Below are positions 30,915 through 41,771 of a DNA stretch of 64,000 nt, piece by piece. Both the position numbers and the translations under genes were made by a program. Position 1 is the first letter of the stretch, and each line of letters begins with the position of its first letter. The DNA comes from Agarophyton chilense (Eukaryota > Rhodophyta > Florideophyceae > Gracilariales > Gracilariaceae), in contig JARGXX010000116.1 in assembly GCA_030374765.1 (NCBI GenBank), forward strand, positions 310,001 to 374,000. The letters run 5' to 3'. The notes beneath the pieces are model-generated. The model was not told the origin of the DNA, made no database searches, and saw only the letters and a program-made list of their open reading frames with translations.

Positions 30915-31693
30915 ATGTGTGAGGCGGCGAGCGACGGCGGCGAGATGGCGCGGCGGGTGGTGGCCGCGCGCGTGGTGGATTTGCTCATCGTGGCGACGCA
31001 CGCCATCCTGTACAAGCACCGCGTGTACCCGCAGCGTACGTGAGACAGACGAGCCAAGCGCGGAGCGTGAACATATCACACACACACACACACAACAGCA
31101 AACTGACGACGACGCGAAGCGCAGGCATGTTCGAGATGCGCGAAAAGTACGGTGTGGGCACGTTCCGTAGCACGCACCCGCGCGTGAATGACTATGTGGC
31201 GCGCACCATGGGCGCACTGCGCGGCTGGCTGGAATGCGACGCCGTGCGCAGCGTGGCCGTCGTCGTGCTGCAGGGCGAGCAGCACCGCGTGATTGCACGC
31301 TATACGTTCGAGACGCGCGTGGTTGCGCGCCATGCGCATGACGTCTCTGACGTGGCACTAGCCGCATTGGACGACGCGCTACGCGCTCAGCTGTGTCGCG
31401 TTCTGCATCATGGTGCCGAGGAACTCAGCCTCGCCGCCGCTTGTTCTCCCGCCGAACTGCAACAACAGCAGCAGCAGCGGACGTTCGACGTAATCGTGAG
31501 CACTAGCGGCGTGCACGCCGACGCGCGCTGGATGCGCGCTAGCGCGCGAGAGCAACATAGCGTGTCGTCGCCTGTGCTCACTGTGGCACTTAAGGACGCT
31601 GACGAAGTTGCGTGCACGGCGCGAGTGCAGTCTTGGCTGCAGTTACCGTCGCGTGCGTCGTCGTCGCACGCGCGCTCTACTAGAGATAGCTGA
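30915..31693 (+). CDS. MAD2L2: REV7/MAD2B HORMA-domain protein, two exons
   Basis: 229 residues from exons 30915-31035 and 31125-31693, joined over an 89-nt intron (donor GTACGT, acceptor CAG). Exon 1 gives a helix ending AILYKHRVYPQ; exon 2 continues R-MFEMREKYGV, so the join reads HRVYPQRMFEMREKYGV with the same spacing as human REV7 (REVYPVGIFQKRKKYNV). Next comes HPRVNDYVARTM (human HPELNQYIQDTL) and VRSVAVVVLQGEQHRVIARYTFE, the REV7 version of the HORMA strand region. REV7 is the accessory subunit of DNA polymerase zeta and a REV1 partner in translesion synthesis. A CA repeat lies in the intron. The C-terminal safety-belt part is Ala/Ser-rich and diverged. Confidence 0.87.
31077..31094 (+). 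repeat. (CA)9 microsatellite in the REV7 intron
   Basis: Nine CA units inside the 89-nt intron, shortly before the branch/acceptor region. Confidence 0.9.
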
Positions 31694-31840
31694 AGAGAAA
31701 AGGCCCAATCAAATGCGCGCGCAATGGCACGTGTGTCGTATCTCGCGCTGCCCGCTCGCATATCACGTATCTGTTATGCACGCTCCAATAAAACGACGCT
31801 CTGCTTCCACGCGTCCGCTTGCGTTTGCTTTGCGCTTTCG

Positions 31841-31950
31841 CTTCGCTTTTGCTCTTTCGCTTCGCTTTTGCTCTTTCGCTTCGCTTTTGCTCTTCCGCTT
31901 CGCTTCTGCTCTTGCGCTTCGCGCTTTTGCTCTTTCGCTTCGCTTGCCTT
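31841..31950 (+). repeat. 19-bp tandem repeat upstream of the F-box gene
   Basis: About five and a half copies of a pyrimidine-rich 19-mer (CTTCGCTTTTGCTCTTTCG). Because 19 is not a multiple of 3, the frame rotates and open frames across it are repeat artefacts. It ends ~55 bp before the ATG at 32004, so it lies in the leader or core promoter. Confidence 0.88.
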
Positions 31951-32003
31951 TCCACTTTCCGCCCGCCTTCGCCGCCATCCGCCAGCCCACAACCGTCGCC
32001 ACG

Positions 32004-32027
32004 ATGAGTGCCACACCCCCCGCCGGC

Positions 32028-32089
<62 letters not shown>

Positions 32090-33344
32090 TCTCGCGCTGC
32101 CGCGCGACGTGCTGCTTGCCGTCTTCGCGCGTCTCAACCCGCCGCAGCTGGCCGCCATGTCGCAGCTCAGCACGCGCGCCCACGCGCTCGTGTCCGACCC
32201 AGCTGTGTGGCGCGCCGCCGCATGTCGTCATCTCGCCGACGCTAATTCCCGTCCCAGCTCGCCCGCCGCCCTGGCCTCGCTTGCCGACCGTCTCGTGTGT
32301 CGTTGGTGGCTGCTCACCGGCGTCTTTGTCGCCGGCATGCCCGTTCATCGTCGTCGCGGCTTTGTTGACGTGCGCGCTCGCGGCGGTCGGGAGATGCCTG
32401 TCACGCCTGACGCTCCTACCACGTGCTATGTTATGGGCGATCCGTGTCTTGATCAACTGCTTTGGCCGCTGCCTGTCGTGCATCTCTCCTTCTTTATTGA
32501 TCCAAATGGTCCGTTTCCTATGGACGGTATGACTGCTCGTCTCATTCACGCCGTCGAGAAACCTCCCGCTGCCCCTGTTTCGCAACAGTCTGCTCCACAC
32601 ATACCCCACGTCCCGCCGTTTTCTCTTTCCTCCTCTTTGCCTTCTCACCCGCTGCCGCCCTCTCAAGCACCCCCGTCCCCCGCTTCGCCCCCTTCGCACG
32701 CCGCCCCGCCCTACACGTCGCTCACCGACATTCCCGCCCCACTCTCCATCACCCAGCAAAAGACACCGGCGCGCGTCACCATCAGCATCAACAACAACGT
32801 CATCCTCAAAGCCTTCCAACCGGACACGCCTCACTTTTCCGTCCTCGACATCTCCATCCCGCACCACCTGCTCTACACTAAACCGCGCGTCAACGTTTTG
32901 TCCGTTGAGCTCAACAAGCACCCTAACGAAGCCTACTGGCTCAAGGAGGTTTCTATCATGCCCTCCTTTCTACCCGCCCCCGTCGTCGACAAGGCCTCTC
33001 TCATTTTCCCCAGGAACGTGGCACACCCGCCCGTCCCCGAGGCACCGCTCATGCATCTGCCTCTGCTTCCCGCGCTCCGTCAGCCGCCAGAATCGCATCC
33101 CCTCCCCTCCAGCCCGCCGCGCCACCGTCGCCCCTCGCCCAGGCACGCGTCCCACTCGCACGTGCACACACCGCCGCGTTCGCCGCACAGAGAGCGCGAT
33201 TTGCAACGCAGAGTCGCTCACAATCACACTGCTCGTAACAAACGTCCCAGGCATCAACCTTTCCCCAAATCCTCGCGCCACATGTACCATCAGAATAACT
33301 ACCGCAGCCCGCGCGGCTCGCCGCATCATGCGCCAAAGTTCTGA
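32004..33344 (+). CDS. F-box protein
   Basis: 446 residues from the ATG at 32004. Residues 8-28 are a Pro-Ser dipeptide run, encoded by the hexanucleotide repeat at 32030-32088. Residues ~29-77 form an F-box (LLALPRDVLLAVFARLNPPQ, then AVWRAAACRHL), which binds Skp1 in SCF ubiquitin ligases. A Pro-rich linker (about 190-250) follows. Residues ~250-320 contain a compact strand-rich part (ARVTISINNNVILKAFQPD ... LNKHPNEAYWLKEVSIMPS) that may be the substrate-binding module. The C-terminus is Arg/His/Pro-rich. No WD40, LRR or Kelch repeats are visible, so the substrate class is unknown. The gene follows REV7 at 310 bp on the same strand. Confidence 0.82.
32030..32088 (+). repeat. Hexanucleotide (GTCGCC) repeat inside the F-box CDS
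   Basis: About ten units encoding alternating Ser-Pro near the protein N-terminus. Being a multiple of 3, length changes keep the frame. Confidence 0.92.
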
Positions 33345-35350
33345 GCGTCTGCCTCTACACTTGGAACCTCCTGCATCTTTGATCTACTTGCCAACGGTAC
33401 ATGGCGCTTCTCTCTCTGCTTGGAGTCGTTTTTTTTTCTTTTTTCTCCATCGCAAGTGGCTGGCCTGCTGCGCGTCGTCGCATCGCTGGTGTGTCGCAGC
33501 ACCCTCCGAAGTGCGGCGCCGGAAACGGCTGACCTCGTTCCGTTGCGCGCCCTGGCGCAGAGACGCTGCTTTTAGGGACGCGCCGGCAACGCCATCCGAT
33601 ATTGTATCGAGCCTGGTCGCTGTTCATCTGTGCGCACGTCTGTTCAACAAACTTGCGTCGTACTATCTCGTGCCTTTTTGTACGCTGTAGGACCCCTGAC
33701 TTTGTAGTGCAATCAAGAGCCTCCTCGGGCGCCTTCCTTTAGTCTTGTGCGAGGCCGCCGCTACGCAAGGACCTGTTGCGTGCATATCATGTCTGCGCTG
33801 TAAACCAAGTCACCAGCGAGGCGATGCTGCGTCTTGAAATAGTTTGTATATCACGTTTGATTCGCAGCGTAGTGCAGCCGTGTGGTATTGGGCTCGCGTC
33901 GTTCTGCCCCACACTTTGGAACCTTTTGCGACGGTGCCCATGTTCTGATACGATTTCTCGAAACAGAGACAAGCGCACAGATACCGCAGCATCATAATCT
34001 GCTCTATGCATAGCATCCAGCTACTGTAGGTTAATACGGAATACTTGCAACTGTAGGTCTGCTGTCTTGCCCTTCTCCCGCGGCAGTATCACACTGTCGG
34101 TTCCTGCTCCTTGAACTGCATTTCCTCACGAAGGGGGGACGGCTCAGAAACACAACGCAACCGCAGTCTGCTCGAACCACAGGTCCTTGGGGGCGAATAT
34201 CCCTCAGTAGAACAACTTGGGCCGACGGTCGTGAACATTTCTGCCGTGGAAGAGCGCCGAAATTTCAAGTCCTTCTTTTGTTTTTGCCTTGAAACCAATC
34301 AATTGTCCAGTTCAGCGTACGAAGGCCAGCAATCTTGCTACCTGCTGGATTTACTCGGCCACTGTCGTGAAACCAAAAGAAAACCCACCATTCTCAGTCT
34401 CTCCATGCACGTTTGCACGTGCGTTTGCAAGACATGGGCATCGCATCCTTTTTTTCACATTGAAAGCCATTTCAACGGGGCTTGCAGGACTTGGGCTGCG
34501 ATGTGAATCGGAATAAGTCTTTGTTCGTCCTTGCTGATCAATGACGATGATTATGTCTTCTCACTCATAAACGTGTTTTGTAAGATCGACAGAGCTTCGG
34601 AACAAGTCGTTTAGAAATCGATTCTGTCAACAGAGAAACAGCTACAAGGCTTATCCCTCACAACCCTTTGTAACATTTCATGCAATTGCTTTTTATGTAC
34701 AGCCGTGCTCTTTTAGAATTTGCGCACGAAAACGTCGCGCAGAGCCGGCGTGTCCGGGCGAGCGACCAAAACAAGGACAAATCTCGTTCTCCACTGCCGC
34801 GAAGAGTGCGCCTCTCTCTCTCATGAGAACCGCACGTAACACACGCGCTGGCAGTGCTTAAATGACAACAACGACTCCACAACCATGTACGGTTTTGAGA
34901 TGAGCAATTAAACATTACCTGTTACCCAGTGGCGAAAGGAAGAAGCATCCCGACACGCGTGAACGTCTTCTCCTGAATATCTACCTTCGTACCCCGTGCC
35001 ACGCTGCGCGCCCCCTGCGATACATCGCCCCTTGCTTGACACCTTTATCGATATCAAAACAATACAGTACAGCTTCCCTTCATGCTCTTGATTTGTCAGC
35101 CGCAAAATATCTATCCTGTAGGGTTTCCTCTCCCAAGGCAAGCTGAACACTTGGCCAACCACTGGTAATCAGTTCTTCCTAGGCCTTTATCTCTTTCTTC
35201 TCTTAAAGTTACGGTGGAGGTTCAAGGTGACCGTCCTATCCCTGTGCTCTTCTAGATTTATAAAGCTTCAAGACAACGGCCTTCGCGCACGGTAATACAA
35301 GAATATCTACTATTCAATGCTGTGCCGCTCCAGTGACAAACAGTTTTCTT

Positions 35351-35926
35351 CTACATTGTCGATCGAACTGCGTGCGAAGAAAAACTTGTTATACTGTACG
35401 ACAATTTTTGAGCAGAATACAGTGAGCCATCAATACACACTAGCTTCATGAGCCGTTTCTGTTTTCTCGCGAACTCTTCTGTGTTGTTTTTTATTTTGTT
35501 CATGTTGAAGACGTTATCGCTCTGAATTTTGTGTGGACGTGGAGTGTTGAAGTTAGCGAAGTCAGGAGACATCTTTAAATTAAAGTACAACCGGTATTGG
35601 TAGTCCCGATTTTGTTCGCATGTGAACGCGTTCGTTTTCAGAAACCCCAATTGCTTTGGTGGACACCAAAGATTCTGGTCTTCCTGAGGACAGAGAAATA
35701 TCTGTATGGTACAACTCCGCTGGACTAGAAATGAGAGCACGCCAAACGCCGTGAAGAAATAGAAAAAAATCTCAGCGATCAGGACTTGCTGCGTTTGGCT
35801 CAAGCGCTTTGCTTTGGAGGTAGGTGTTGACGGGTCGTGAATTATGTGTAGTCCTTCGTTGCAATGTTTCCAATGCCTGCCCAAGGTCTTCACTGAAAAA
35901 AGGGCAGTGCGGATGTTGTGCTGCAT
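35351..35926 (-). CDS. Weak hypothetical protein, one membrane segment
   Basis: 191 residues from an ATG at 35926. It includes one hydrophobic stretch (VLIAEIFFYFFTAFGVLSFL) and several Cys. Not recognised. Length is longer than expected by chance in this AT-richer stretch, yet composition is unlike the proven genes, so it may be an accidental frame or part of a fast-evolving gene. Confidence 0.22.
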   Translation of the reverse strand: MQHNIRTALFSVKTLGRHWKHCNEGLHIIHDPSTPTSKAKRLSQTQQVLIAEIFFYFFTAFGVLSFLVQRSCTIQIFLCPQEDQNLWCPPKQLGFLKTNAFTCEQNRDYQYRLYFNLKMSPDFANFNTPRPHKIQSDNVFNMNKIKNNTEEFARKQKRLMKLVCIDGSLYSAQKLSYSITSFSSHAVRSTM

Positions 35927-36166
35927 TTGACTTCTGAACTTCGCCCGACAAAAAAGCCAGCTTCCATCAGAACGATAATCCTGGAGCGCTACCCCCCCTT
36001 AGTATTGCAATCAAGAAATAGTGCGCTCGGTTGTTGACAGTTTTTTTTTTGCACATAGGCTGCCTGTAGTTCTTGTGGTTTTATGAGAAAAGATGTGCAG
36101 TACCAGTTCTGGAGAATTGTTCAAAGTTTTGCTTGTTGCTTGTTCTATCTGGGGAGGGAAGGGGGT

Positions 36167-36190
36167 GGGGGGGGGGGGGGGGGGGGGGGG
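36167..36190 (+). repeat. 24-nt G homopolymer
   Basis: Uninterrupted G24 in non-coding DNA, preceded by further G-rich sequence from 36152. It could form G-quadruplexes or mark an assembly length error. Confidence 0.9.
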
Positions 36191-38158
36191 CGGGTTGATG
36201 ACGATAGTAGGAGCGAATCGCGATCGTCCCAGTTGGTCAGAGCTCAAAACAGTAGTGCTCACCGTTATGCTACTGGTTTTTCCCTTGCCCCGTGGCTGGC
36301 AAGTACCTCTTTGTAGTTCCAAATATACCCTTCCCGACAATGCTATAGAAACTTTAACGATGACTTAAATGTCTGGTTTCGAAGCAGTCATGCAACGCCC
36401 GACGAGGACGTCGAATCAGAGCTTCTCTGTAGTTTGGGAGTGAAACAAGTCCTCTTCAGTAAAACTACGCTTCACTTTTGTCTTTGTTTCTAGATCACCA
36501 TTGATCCCCTTTGGTATCAAGATTCTTTTCTGTTCACAAATATGAACAAGAAGGGGCAGCTGCCTGATATCCCCCTCGTAGTAGTAGACATCAAATTTCT
36601 AATCGCTCAAATCATGCATAGGGCAATACGTAATTTTCTTATGCATGACTTGAAGACTTGAATCAAGAATTGTTTTCTCTCATTACGGCTAGGGACTTGT
36701 CTGATGACGCTTTGTAAATCGTGATCCCTTAACATTGAATGGAAATGTTTCTCAAATGGTAAAATATTTCCTGCGTTGGAGATTACGAAGCAATCACTGA
36801 ATAAGTTACGGTCAAAAAGAGGCAGTCTGCAAGCAAGCACAATAAATCCAATGGCGAAGAAACAATCCGAGGTGTGAAATTCGTGCTCCCGTTTGAACAG
36901 AGATTCATGAACTATGTGTCTCATATCATGATCGATGCTGTGACAAACAGGCGAGAATAAATCTTTGTACAGATTTCATATCCTTTTGACTTGAAGAAGC
37001 AAGATGGAATCACAAGGTATTCGAGGTCATACACAACCATATGGCAATCTATGTTTTAATTCAGAGAAACACTTTCGGGAAGTTGCTCATAAGTCACTGT
37101 TGGGCCCCTATCGATAGCATCTCTAACACAGTTTTAAAGCCAATTCAGGTCTGGTTCCGTTTCAAAATTCATTTCGTTGCGGTTGTATCTTTCATTTTCT
37201 TGTGTAGCTCTTTCATCCAGCATACCGTTTTCGGAACTAAGAAAGTATCTGGTCAACGGTAAGGCCAAGTTTCTCTTCATATATTTGTCCCTATGCCACT
37301 TTTCACACAATCTCGGTTTTGCAGGATACGGGGCGATTCGGGAGATATGGGTGGGGACAACGATTTGAATGACATAGCGACTGAATGTTATCTTCCCTCT
37401 GCTTTCTCAATTCGAAAAATATTTGCGGAATGATTCCACGTAATCGAGGCATACATTTTGCAGGATTGCTTCCTCTTGATCTTGAATTGCCAAGGAAGGT
37501 TGATCGATTAGAAGAAGGAAAAAAAGAAACAAGACAACAATGTCATTAGCCATTAATCATATGATTGAATGTTCGCCATGCCCAAAATAGAAGAGAGTGT
37601 CAGCATTGAGTTGCAGCCCCTCATTCATCATCCAATGGGCGCAACCGATTCAATAACGTATCTGCAAGCGTGTGAGGTGCAAATCTTCTTATACTATTTT
37701 TACGACAACTTCATCATTCTCTTTTTCGGGCATACGTCTCGCCGGTAATCAAAAGAAGATGGCATGATAACTCTCCCGTGTCGCACGCCAAGGAAGGTGA
37801 GAAGGTACGCTACAAACTTATATATCGCATGTCCTATGTTTACACGAAGATAGATTGTGCTAATGTCTAAGACACATCATGCTGCAAGGATAGGAGGCTC
37901 ACGTCCTACGGAGCCAAAGCAATTTCATTTTCAGTTTTTCATCACTTTAAATCACCAGTGCCCCTGATAGCTCTCCAAGTATATCAAAGACTGCCACAGC
38001 AGACTGCCGGGGAGAAAAGCTGATGATGTTTATCCTGACGTTCTTGAACTCGCACCAAGCAATTCAATTAGGTGGGTACAGTGTCTGTTGTTATCGATAA
38101 CACGTATGCAATTGACGTCAGCTCATCTGCATCTGCGGATACCGTCAGGTGTATCACT

Positions 38159-39808
38159 TTAAGCAATATTTGATTTTTGGCTCGCAGCATTCCACATCCG
38201 ATGAGTTTTCAGGTAGACGCGTTGTACTGGCCAAGCATAAGACATGTTTGCTCCAAGTACTTCACTTGGGATGGCATTTGGATTGTCCTTAGCCTCAAGT
38301 TCTTCAATTGTTCGGTTGACAACGGCCAACAGATCTGACGGAATATCCCGGCCCGTTGTTTTTGTTACTATTCTTCCTGCTTCATCTGTCTTAATCAGCA
38401 TCTCCCACGATGGTCCGCGCATGTTCAACTGGGTGAGATCGAATGAAGCTATCAATCGCTGAGCAAACAGTTTTGAAAACTCAAGTGCGTCACTTGAATG
38501 TGCTAGGAAACCAACCATCGCTCTCATATTGACAGCTCTTCGAATCACGCTCGAATGCCTTGGACCTTCGTCTTTTTCAATTTCCTCAATAAGCCTTTCC
38601 CATGCGAGTGCACTGGCTTCACCTTCGGCAGGAAGGCCACGTGCTTGAGCATCCATTAATTCTCCGTAGGAATTGATGAGAGCAGCATGCTCGGCACGAA
38701 TAAACTGGATGAGCAATCTTGTTAACCAACGCGGCACAGTCCGAATGGTTCCTCTTGATAGTGGAAGTTTGATGAGATGTCTGCCGTTGAAATTCAGATC
38801 GGAGATAATGCTCAATCGAGCCCATATGTCTCCTCCGCAGTACTCTACTTCACTCCTCGCGAACCATCGATCTCCAGTCGGCAATCCCACCACAGGAGTT
38901 CCGTTTATAATCAGCAAACGACCAACGAGCGCTATCATGAGGCTTCGAGTGGTTGGAGTAGGAGTGGCTACAACGCCGCGTGGAACGTTGCTGAGTTGAC
39001 AAGTGATCTCCCGAATCCATTTGTCTCCAATTGCTTCATACCCGGCCTCGGCGCAAGCCTGAATGGCTATTACACCGCGCATTATTTCAGGCACGCCTAG
39101 ATCTCTTCTAACACAATCACGAATGTCCAAGTAGTGTAGCATGGGCAAAGCACTTTGCTCTAGCTCAGATACAAGTCTATCCACTTCGGTACGAATTATG
39201 TTGTCCAGTTCGGGTGAGTACATGTATCGCCGGTTCCTCCAACAAGATACGGTATCTAGGAGATCTTTGGTAATGTTGCCGGGGTCACCGCGTCCGATGA
39301 TGAGCATGAGTAGTAGCATGACGGTTTTCAAAGTGCCGTTGCTCTCATCGAGAAAGCCGGCTAAGAAATCGCCAGCATCGTCGACACTTTCCTTTTCAAC
39401 AGTCCTGAAATCGTCCACTACGACTTCTAGAGTTTCCACGGCGCTCGAGACGACAGATTCTAGCTCTCGATCAATTATGCGTGACCAATTGGATCGGATG
39501 TTGGCCTCCTCGTGAGCGTCACCGAGCGAGAGTGCCTTGAGGCGCAGCCTGGCGACGCCATAGTAGGTGCTGTGCAGCCTAAGCATATGGCGCAGCACCA
39601 CGATGGTGCGCTCGAGGAGATTTCCGTCGCTTGGGATGGGTTTGCGGTACACATCGGGATGAAGACGAACTTTTGCGATGGCATGGTTAGAACGCGGGGT
39701 GAGGGACCTACTGTGGCTCACGGCGCGGCAGCACGCGCGGGGAACGCCTCCGTGCGCGCAGCGGTAGCACAAGGGTCTGCGGAGAGTACCAAGCCTAGGG
39801 GTGTTCAT
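38159..39808 (-). CDS. 549-residue protein of unknown function, possibly organelle-targeted
   Basis: Single exon from the ATG at 39808. Residues 1-50 lack acidic residues and are rich in Arg, Ser, Cys and Pro (LGTLRRPLCYRC, AVSHSRSLTPRSNH), as in mitochondrial or plastid presequences. The rest is evenly mixed, mostly helical, with a hydrophobic stretch around TVMLLLMLIIG and another at SLMIALVGRLLII. No domain was recognised. Composition and length make it a convincing gene. The 535-bp upstream region is divergent from Rab geranylgeranyltransferase alpha. Function is unknown. Confidence 0.78.
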   Translation of the reverse strand: MNTPRLGTLRRPLCYRCAHGGVPRACCRAVSHSRSLTPRSNHAIAKVRLHPDVYRKPIPSDGNLLERTIVVLRHMLRLHSTYYGVARLRLKALSLGDAHEEANIRSNWSRIIDRELESVVSSAVETLEVVVDDFRTVEKESVDDAGDFLAGFLDESNGTLKTVMLLLMLIIGRGDPGNITKDLLDTVSCWRNRRYMYSPELDNIIRTEVDRLVSELEQSALPMLHYLDIRDCVRRDLGVPEIMRGVIAIQACAEAGYEAIGDKWIREITCQLSNVPRGVVATPTPTTRSLMIALVGRLLIINGTPVVGLPTGDRWFARSEVEYCGGDIWARLSIISDLNFNGRHLIKLPLSRGTIRTVPRWLTRLLIQFIRAEHAALINSYGELMDAQARGLPAEGEASALAWERLIEEIEKDEGPRHSSVIRRAVNMRAMVGFLAHSSDALEFSKLFAQRLIASFDLTQLNMRGPSWEMLIKTDEAGRIVTKTTGRDIPSDLLAVVNRTIEELEAKDNPNAIPSEVLGANMSYAWPVQRVYLKTHRMWNAASQKSNIA

Positions 39809-40343
39809 GGTGAGGGGGATAGTGTGGTTGGGTCGTATAACGGTAGCAGAGGGCGCGCTGCAAAGGGATGCGGTGGGCCGAAGCAGTTGGGAGTTGTACG
39901 TACCGGTAAACGATACGATGATCTATCTTTTCGATCACTTACATTGCGACGTTTATCAGGAAGTGTGACGTCTTCCACGCCGACAGTGAAGCGAAGTGGC
40001 GGCGCGCCCATGGGCACCCCGACGTTCTTCATTGGTGGAGGGGAATCTGAATTTCGGTGCATACGAGAACGGGGGCGCAGATTATCCAGTCACCAGTCGT
40101 CAACAAAACTTGGCAGATGTATGCAATACGTCGTCTGGCCTGCACTTGGCCGTTCCACGTGTCCTTGTTTACTACGCTGTTCACGAGTGCGGAAAACGAG
40201 AGCGGAAAACGAGTCCGCCTCCACGCAAAAAGTGAGCGCGCTTGCCCTTCTGCGAACTGTGGCGCACAGACAGTCGTGTACGAACGGTATCCCTCGGGAT
40301 AGAACCCCCCCTCCCCCCTGAAGCCGCCCGTCATCTCACCGTT
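39809..40343. other. Divergent intergenic region
   Basis: 535 bp between the 549-residue orphan and RabGGTA. Open frames on both strands overlap here and extend from the flanking genes using non-ATG starts; no separate gene is supported. Confidence 0.5.
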
Positions 40344-41431
40344 ATGCACGGCGTACGGAGAGGGGTGCGCCCGACTGCGGCCGAACACCAGCGTGAGCTC
40401 GAAAAAGCGGCTGTCTGTGCCGATCTGATCCACGACGCGCTCCAGCTCCGAAACACCCCTTTGATCACCCCGCTCGACGCGTCTTTCTTTAACCAGTACC
40501 ACGTCGTCGAGAGAGCGCTTGAAACAAATCCGGATGAGTATTCGCTGTGGGCCTTTCGCCGTCGCGTCTTGTTATGCAAATGCCAGTATGAATCAATTGA
40601 TTCCATTCTGAGAGCGTGGAAGGAAGAGCTCGTTCTCACCACGAGAGCTCTGCAGCGACACCCCAAGGCATACCCTGCGTGGCAGCATCGCTTGTGGCTG
40701 CTGCAAGATTCCGAACTGGCCCAGCATATCCCCTCTCAACAGCGACTAGAAGCCATTCAAAGTGAATGGAAGCTTAGCGCCTATATGCTGTCAAAAGATG
40801 CGCGCAATTTTCATGGATGGGCTCATAGAATGAGAGTCAGATCGGTGCTGACGTCCGTTATGCCAGAAAAAGAATCGCAACTCGAGCAGGAGGAGCTTTT
40901 GTTTGCGGAGAGCAAGATAAACGACGATTTTTCAAACTACTCAGCGTGGCACCATCGAAGCCTATTGCTCGCCAAGGTGGGCGATCGCTCCTCACCAAAT
41001 TTCTTAACCGACGAACTGCAATACGTCAAGCAAGCATTCTATACTGAGCCAAATGTGCAATCAGCATGGTTCTATCACCGATGGCTTCTGGCCGGCGCAC
41101 CGGCGAGAACAGAAAAGGCCAAGGTGCAGAGGCAAGTGCTTGAAGACGAGTTGCAGGCGTGCAATGAACTGTTGGATATTGAGCCGGAGGCAAGATATGC
41201 ACTTCAAACGAAAGCTCAGTTGCTCATACAACTCAAACGTCCAAATGAAGCAGAGGCCGTTCTTGATGACCTAGAACGATTGGTGAGTGTTGGCCACATT
41301 TCTCTTCGCTAAGACCAGCAAGCGCTCAGCCCTGCACACGTCGCTAACTCACTGTTATGAACATTGCACAGGATCCAATGCGAAAAGGATACTATCGCTA
41401 TCTACGAGCAAAAAGCGACACTGCAGCGTAG
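40344..41431 (+). CDS. RABGGTA: Rab geranylgeranyltransferase (type II) alpha subunit, two exons
   Basis: 332 residues from exons 40344-41282 and 41372-41431, with an 89-nt intron (GTGAGT...CAG, phase 0). The short second exon gives LDPMRKGYYRYLRAK, the conserved end of the family (LDPxRxxYYxxL), which proves the splice. Five PFTA repeats are visible: PDEYSLWAFRRRVL, PKAYPAWQHRLWLL, ARNFHGWAHRMRVR, FSNYSAWHHRSLLL and VQSAWFYHRWLL. The enzyme attaches geranylgeranyl groups to C-terminal cysteines of Rab GTPases with the beta subunit and Rab escort protein. Length matches yeast Bet4; the Ig-like and LRR domains of the animal subunit are absent. The first ATG in frame is used. The start region MHGVRRGVRPTAAEHQ corresponds to the family's MHGR(V/L)K start. 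Confidence 0.95.
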
Positions 41432-41771
41432 ACGAGTCAATCACTCGCTCTAGTGGCATGCGCTCATCACACATGAGCATTTCGATTTCTTCACGCCATC
41501 GCCTTTCTCTTCCAAATTTTTGATCTGCAACACTAAGAGAAAGTCATTCGTATCGCTCTGGGCAGAAAACAGCTCTCTGCAGAACCAGCAGAAGCACAAC
41601 TACTCGTTGTGAAAGTGAAATCTAGAGCGAGCGTGGAAAGCAACAGCATATCATCACAAGAGACTAGCTCGGTAGCCCTTTGAGTGGACCAGGATCACAT
41701 CACAAATCGAAATACAGCTTTGTCATACAAGCTACTGCGCTACGGCGACACTACCATTTTCAAAATACTAA
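41432..41771. other. Convergent 3' region
   Basis: 340 bp between the stops of RabGGTA and the PAK kinase; nothing recognised. Confidence 0.5.

Larger units (their letters stand above)
33345..38158. other. 4.8-kb AT-richer region without a supported gene
   Basis: The region starts after the GC-rich gene block and shows a sharp composition change near 33.7 kb. Candidates seen were a 191-residue ATG frame on the minus strand (35351-35926, one hydrophobic segment), a 105-residue frame (36607-36924, minus) and a possible two-exon + strand arrangement at 37041-37433. None has recognisable family features, so all are left as weak. A 24-G run lies at 36167-36190. Confidence 0.4.

Noticed and set aside
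36607..36924. 105-codon minus-strand frame
   Set aside because: Has an ATG but no recognisable feature and lies in an AT-rich stretch where such frames occur by chance.
37041..37433. Possible two-exon + strand gene joined over a GTAAGG...CAG intron
   Set aside because: The product is short and featureless, and the phase of the join could not be fixed.
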